9,685 bases of DNA from MGIIb-O3 sp046710875 (GTDB lineage: Archaea > Thermoplasmatota > Poseidoniia > Poseidoniales > Thalassarchaeaceae): assembly GCA_046710875.1 (NCBI GenBank), contig JBKEHQ010000049.1:1-9685 (forward strand), read 5' to 3'. Shown in pieces: positions 7,854-9,685 of this stretch. The notes beneath the pieces were generated by a model. The model was not told where the DNA came from, searched no databases, and saw only the letters and a program-made list of their open reading frames with translations. The first letter of the stretch is position 1. Each line of letters starts with the position of its first letter. Position numbers and translations under genes: made by a program.

Positions 7854-7860
7854 TAATAAA
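7854..7860 (-). promoter_or_regulatory. Putative TATA box for the lipoprotein gene
   Basis: The minus strand reads TTTATTA within a wholly AT-rich stretch (about 7835-7870), centred about 28 bp before the ATG at 7829. This spacing is consistent with a leaderless or nearly leaderless transcript from codon 1. The surrounding AT richness makes the exact box uncertain. Confidence 0.4.
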
Positions 7861-7914
7861 TTATTTAATTGCAAAATATAATGAGTTCGGCTTGGAAGAT
7901 TGGTTCAATAAGCT

Positions 7915-7947
7915 TTGCATAAAGTAAACATTTCATATTTTATGCAA
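7915..7947. repeat. Perfect 9-bp inverted repeat after the archaellin-like gene
   Basis: TTGCATAAA (7915-7923) and its exact reverse complement TTTATGCAA (7939-7947) flank a 15-base spacer. The repeat starts 16 bp past the archaellin-like stop codon, inside the 133-bp gap before the lipoprotein gene. In RNA it could form a weak AU-rich hairpin acting as a 3'-end stabiliser or part of a termination signal; as DNA it could be a dimeric regulator site. Stem strength is low and a chance origin is possible. Confidence 0.45.
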
Positions 7948-7962
7948 TATTAGATTAAGCTA

Positions 7963-8835
7963 TTACCAAGGTTGGTGAATTAAATCATAACCAATTAAGA
8001 GATCCCCAAATAACAATGAATTGGTTTTGGAGGCCCCCTTAGTTACAAAAAATGTAAATTCTACACTCTCATCTAATGAAGGCACACAAGATATAAAATC
8101 AACCTCAACCTTAACTTTCATACCTGGTGTTATGTATTCATTTGGCAAAATATCAAAATCTTGTCCAAATGTGTTTAAACCATCAATAAGTCTTGATCCC
8201 GAGAGAGTTATTGTATTGTAGTCAATTGCAAAACTTCCATCCTGTGCTTCACAGCCAACAGACCAACTTATATCTCCTGCCAATATAGATGGAGCACCAG
8301 CAGATAATTTAAAGAATACCGTCAATCCAAATCCCTTAATTTTCATAGATGAAAGTTGATCGTTTTGTAACCCTACAGCCTCTAAATCTCCTAAGTCATA
8401 GTCTCCTTCGCCCACTTCTGCCTCCCATGCACCATCAAAATTTTCACCTTCGAACATACTTGCTGCACAACCTTCTTCGATCCTTATGGATGATGCATCA
8501 TTGTCAACTGCTCCAGCGGCTATGAAATCCGCTACTAAATAATCGCCAACTCCGAACGTTGCAACCCAGCCATCGAATCCTGCATGTTGAAATAATTTTA
8601 CATTACAATCTCCTCCTACACTCCTGATATATGCGTCTACAAGTTCTACTTTTCTAGAAATTTCGTCTTGAACATCATGTGATGTTGAATCTCCATCTTC
8701 CTGTAATTTTTCAACTGTTTGAATTATTACGGTACTGGAAACAGCGGCAACAAGAATTAATGCAATAAAGATTATCATTGCCCCTATTCCAATCGAACCA
8801 GAGGTAAAATCTTCATTCATTTCTAATACCGCCAT
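7963..8835 (-). CDS. Archaellin-like filament protein with embedded beta/gamma-crystallin domain
   Basis: A 290-residue surface filament subunit. Residues 14-45 (SIGIGAMIIFIALILVAAVS...) match the archaellin N-terminal polymerising helix, and the class III signal would be cut by the prepilin/archaellin peptidase after G13. The leader MAVLEMNEDFTSG is acidic and lacks the usual Lys or Arg before the Gly. Residues 77-166 form a two-motif beta/gamma-crystallin domain: F82-x4-F87-x-G89 with the Ca2+ signature DNDASS (111-116), then F128-x4-F133-x-G135 with NDQLSS (158-163). Residues 169-290 are beta-rich; LTVFFKLSAGAPSIL resembles the start of the archaellin outer beta domain. So the crystallin unit appears inserted between helix and outer domain. 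Four cysteines (77, 123, 195, 250) could form disulfides. No other archaellum genes are adjacent in the window. A type IV pilin is a less likely alternative given the GIGAMIIFIALILVAAV core. Confidence 0.9.
   Translation of the reverse strand: MAVLEMNEDFTSGSIGIGAMIIFIALILVAAVSSTVIIQTVEKLQEDGDSTSHDVQDEISRKVELVDAYIRSVGGDCNVKLFQHAGFDGWVATFGVGDYLVADFIAAGAVDNDASSIRIEEGCAASMFEGENFDGAWEAEVGEGDYDLGDLEAVGLQNDQLSSMKIKGFGLTVFFKLSAGAPSILAGDISWSVGCEAQDGSFAIDYNTITLSGSRLIDGLNTFGQDFDILPNEYITPGMKVKVEVDFISCVPSLDESVEFTFFVTKGASKTNSLLFGDLLIGYDLIHQPW
8338..8607 (-). other. Beta/gamma-crystallin Ca2+-binding domain within the archaellin-like protein
   Basis: This stretch encodes residues 77-166. It holds two Greek-key motifs of about 45 residues, each starting at a cysteine (C77, C123), each with the family signature aromatic-x4-aromatic-x-Gly, and each closing with the (N/D)(N/D)xx(S/T)S calcium site followed by a hydrophobic strand (SIRI, SMKI). 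In the microbial crystallin family the two sites of a domain exchange ligands to make two Ca2+ sites. Both sites here look complete. Confidence 0.88.
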
Positions 8836-8855
8836 CTAACTCTTGTGTATTATGT

Positions 8856-8866
8856 TATGTATTTTT
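8856..8866 (-). promoter_or_regulatory. Putative TATA box for the archaellin-like gene
   Basis: The minus strand reads AAAATACATAA, centred 26 bp before the ATG at 8835, the spacing expected for a leaderless archaeal transcript. It lies in the 49-bp gap after the upstream membrane-protein gene, suggesting that the filament gene has its own promoter. Confidence 0.5.
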
Positions 8867-8884
8867 ACGAATAAATATCAGATA

Positions 8885-9526
8885 TTATTCTTTAATAAAT
8901 CCAGAGGGGATATCATATGATGTTTGAGTTTTTGATTTTGAAAAAATAAATAAAATAACTGCAAGAAGTATTGTATTACAGAGCATAATTTGTCCAACTG
9001 AAATTAAAACCCATATTTTTTCCGATACATCCATAGCATCACCATAATTACCACCAGAACCAAAATTATATTCTGGAGTAATCCCCGGGCCAATATAAAA
9101 CATCATTATTATATGTATTTGACTGATTACATAAATTACAAACCAGCACATGGTCAATCTGATCCCAAGTTCCCTTTGACCGCTCCATAATGTTGGAATT
9201 GCCATTAACCCTAAAAAGAATAATATGATACCGTAAATTGCATAGTATTTAGAAAAATTTTTGAATTGATCAAGATATTCAATTGTTTCATTCCAAAATT
9301 CATTACTTTCTTCCCAATCATTTATTTCTTGTTCGGTTCCGTTTTCTGGATATATTTCTAATTCATTAAAATCCCTAGGAACTTGATCTATTAAAATAGG
9401 GGTTAATACCCCAGATGCTATCTGAAATAACATAAAAAAAATCATTATAGCCATAAATATAGCAAGACTTTTGAGCCACCATTTAGAAGGTTCAGAGATT
9501 GGATATGGAGTTTCAATATGTTCCAT
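8885..9526 (-). CDS. Four-segment membrane protein, function unknown
   Basis: Counted from the ATG at 9526, this is a 213-residue integral membrane protein. Hydrophobic helices are at about 18-40, 93-113, 122-145 and 170-195. Between helices 1 and 2 is an acidic, probably extracellular loop (about 48-92) rich in Glu, Asp and Asn. Between helices 3 and 4 is a Gly/Asn-rich loop (GPGITPEYNFGSGGNYGDAMD). A short polar tail ends in GFIKE. I recognise no family or catalytic motif. An in-frame ATG at 9565 would add 13 residues, and its ATG overlaps the stop of the preceding reading frame as ATGA, which can mark translational coupling. I prefer 9526 because MEHIETPYPISEPSKWW looks like a normal start and an AT-rich TATA-like stretch lies between the two ATGs. 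It ends 49 bp before the archaellin-like gene; nothing else connects the two. Confidence 0.8.
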   Translation of the reverse strand: MEHIETPYPISEPSKWWLKSLAIFMAIMIFFMLFQIASGVLTPILIDQVPRDFNELEIYPENGTEQEINDWEESNEFWNETIEYLDQFKNFSKYYAIYGIILFFLGLMAIPTLWSGQRELGIRLTMCWFVIYVISQIHIIMMFYIGPGITPEYNFGSGGNYGDAMDVSEKIWVLISVGQIMLCNTILLAVILFIFSKSKTQTSYDIPSGFIKE

Positions 9527-9540
9527 TGTTCCCTTTAAGA

Positions 9541-9553
9541 TAAATATAGTTAA
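9541..9553 (-). promoter_or_regulatory. Possible TATA box for the four-segment membrane protein gene
   Basis: The minus strand reads TTAACTATATTTA, centred about 21 bp before the ATG at 9526. That is a little closer than the other boxes in this window, so transcription would begin at or just inside the start codon. The site falls inside the coding region if the earlier ATG at 9565 is the true start. Confidence 0.3.
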
Positions 9554-9561
9554 AAGTCTAC

Positions 9562-9685
9562 TCATGCAACTAAATTATCATTCTTGATAATTATCCTTGG
9601 TTCAGTCCCAATCATAGTGTGTATACATTGTCTTGATGGGCTGACAATAAATCCATTTCTAAGGAAATTTCTTCCAAGAATTATT
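9562..9685 (-). CDS. C-terminal end of an unidentified gene, cut by window edge
   Basis: The minus strand is open from the right edge to a TGA at 9562-9564, about 40 codons. The peptide begins IILGRNFLRNGFIVSPSR, continues QCIHTMIGTEPRIIIKND and ends NLVA. Its balanced composition (Gly, Arg, Pro, Ser, Cys, His) is unlike a random AT-rich translation, and the other two frames I read or tested are less convincing; one hits a stop within nine codons. The stop overlaps an ATG as ATGA, the possible upstream start of the next gene. I do not recognise the family from this short tail, so only the presence of a coding end is proposed. Confidence 0.5.
   Translation of the reverse strand, partial: IILGRNFLRNGFIVSPSRQCIHTMIGTEPRIIIKNDNLVA

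Noticed and set aside
7881..7922. Short plus-strand open frame (ATG to TAA, about 13 codons) in the gap between lipoprotein and archaellin-like genes
   Set aside because: It is too short to separate from chance, has no promoter or binding site upstream that stands out, and overlaps the inverted repeat.
8021..8221. Plus-strand open frame of 66 codons
   Set aside because: It is antisense to the C-terminal beta domain of the archaellin-like gene and shows no protein features of its own.
7963..8835. Reading the filament protein as a type IV pilin or a simple secreted crystallin
   Set aside because: The GIGAMIIFIALILVAAV core and the following polar helix fit archaellin better, and the class III signal plus helix rules out a plain secreted protein.
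1..9685. CRISPR array, transposase, insertion sequence, tRNA or rRNA
   Set aside because: I saw no regularly spaced direct repeats, no transposase motifs, and no cloverleaf or rRNA-like conserved stretches; nearly all bases are covered by coding frames.

Overview
The window reads as an AT-rich chromosomal segment of a marine planktonic archaeon, most likely Candidatus Poseidoniia (Marine Group II) or a close relative in Thermoplasmatota (Marine Group III not excluded). The reasons are a gene with an unmistakable class III signal and archaellin N-terminal helix, a lipoprotein-anchored beta-propeller-type surface protein, and TATA-like boxes about 25-28 bp before several start codons that imply leaderless or nearly leaderless transcripts. 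The lineage is an inference; no rRNA gene is present.

Layout. Left edge (1-1389), minus strand: a partial membrane protein running off the window, preceded by an HMA (MxCxxC) metal-binding domain fused to a DUF4396-like membrane domain. Centre-left (1486-5068), plus strand: a complete isoleucyl-tRNA synthetase of the IleRS2-like type whose HIGH motif reads G-I-H-H, followed 22 bp later by a small conserved protein with an HCxLCDITH motif. Centre to right edge (5085-9685), all minus strand: a DUF4190-like two-segment membrane protein, a six-segment voltage-gated K+ channel with a C-terminal zinc ribbon, a 490-residue lipoprotein with Asp-box (BNR) motifs, an archaellin-like protein with an embedded beta/gamma-crystallin domain, a four-segment membrane protein, and the tail of another reading frame.

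Most genes look like separate transcription units. The recurring theme outside ileS is the cell envelope: metal handling, ion conduction, and extracellular beta-rich proteins. No mobile element, CRISPR array, tRNA or rRNA was found.

The most notable item is the archaellin-like protein. Both Greek-key signatures (F-x4-F-x-G) and both Ca2+-binding signatures (DNDASS, NDQLSS) are intact between the polymerising helix and a C-terminal beta domain, which suggests a calcium-binding surface filament. The second is the altered HIGH motif of the IleRS, a form linked in bacterial IleRS2 to extreme mupirocin resistance.
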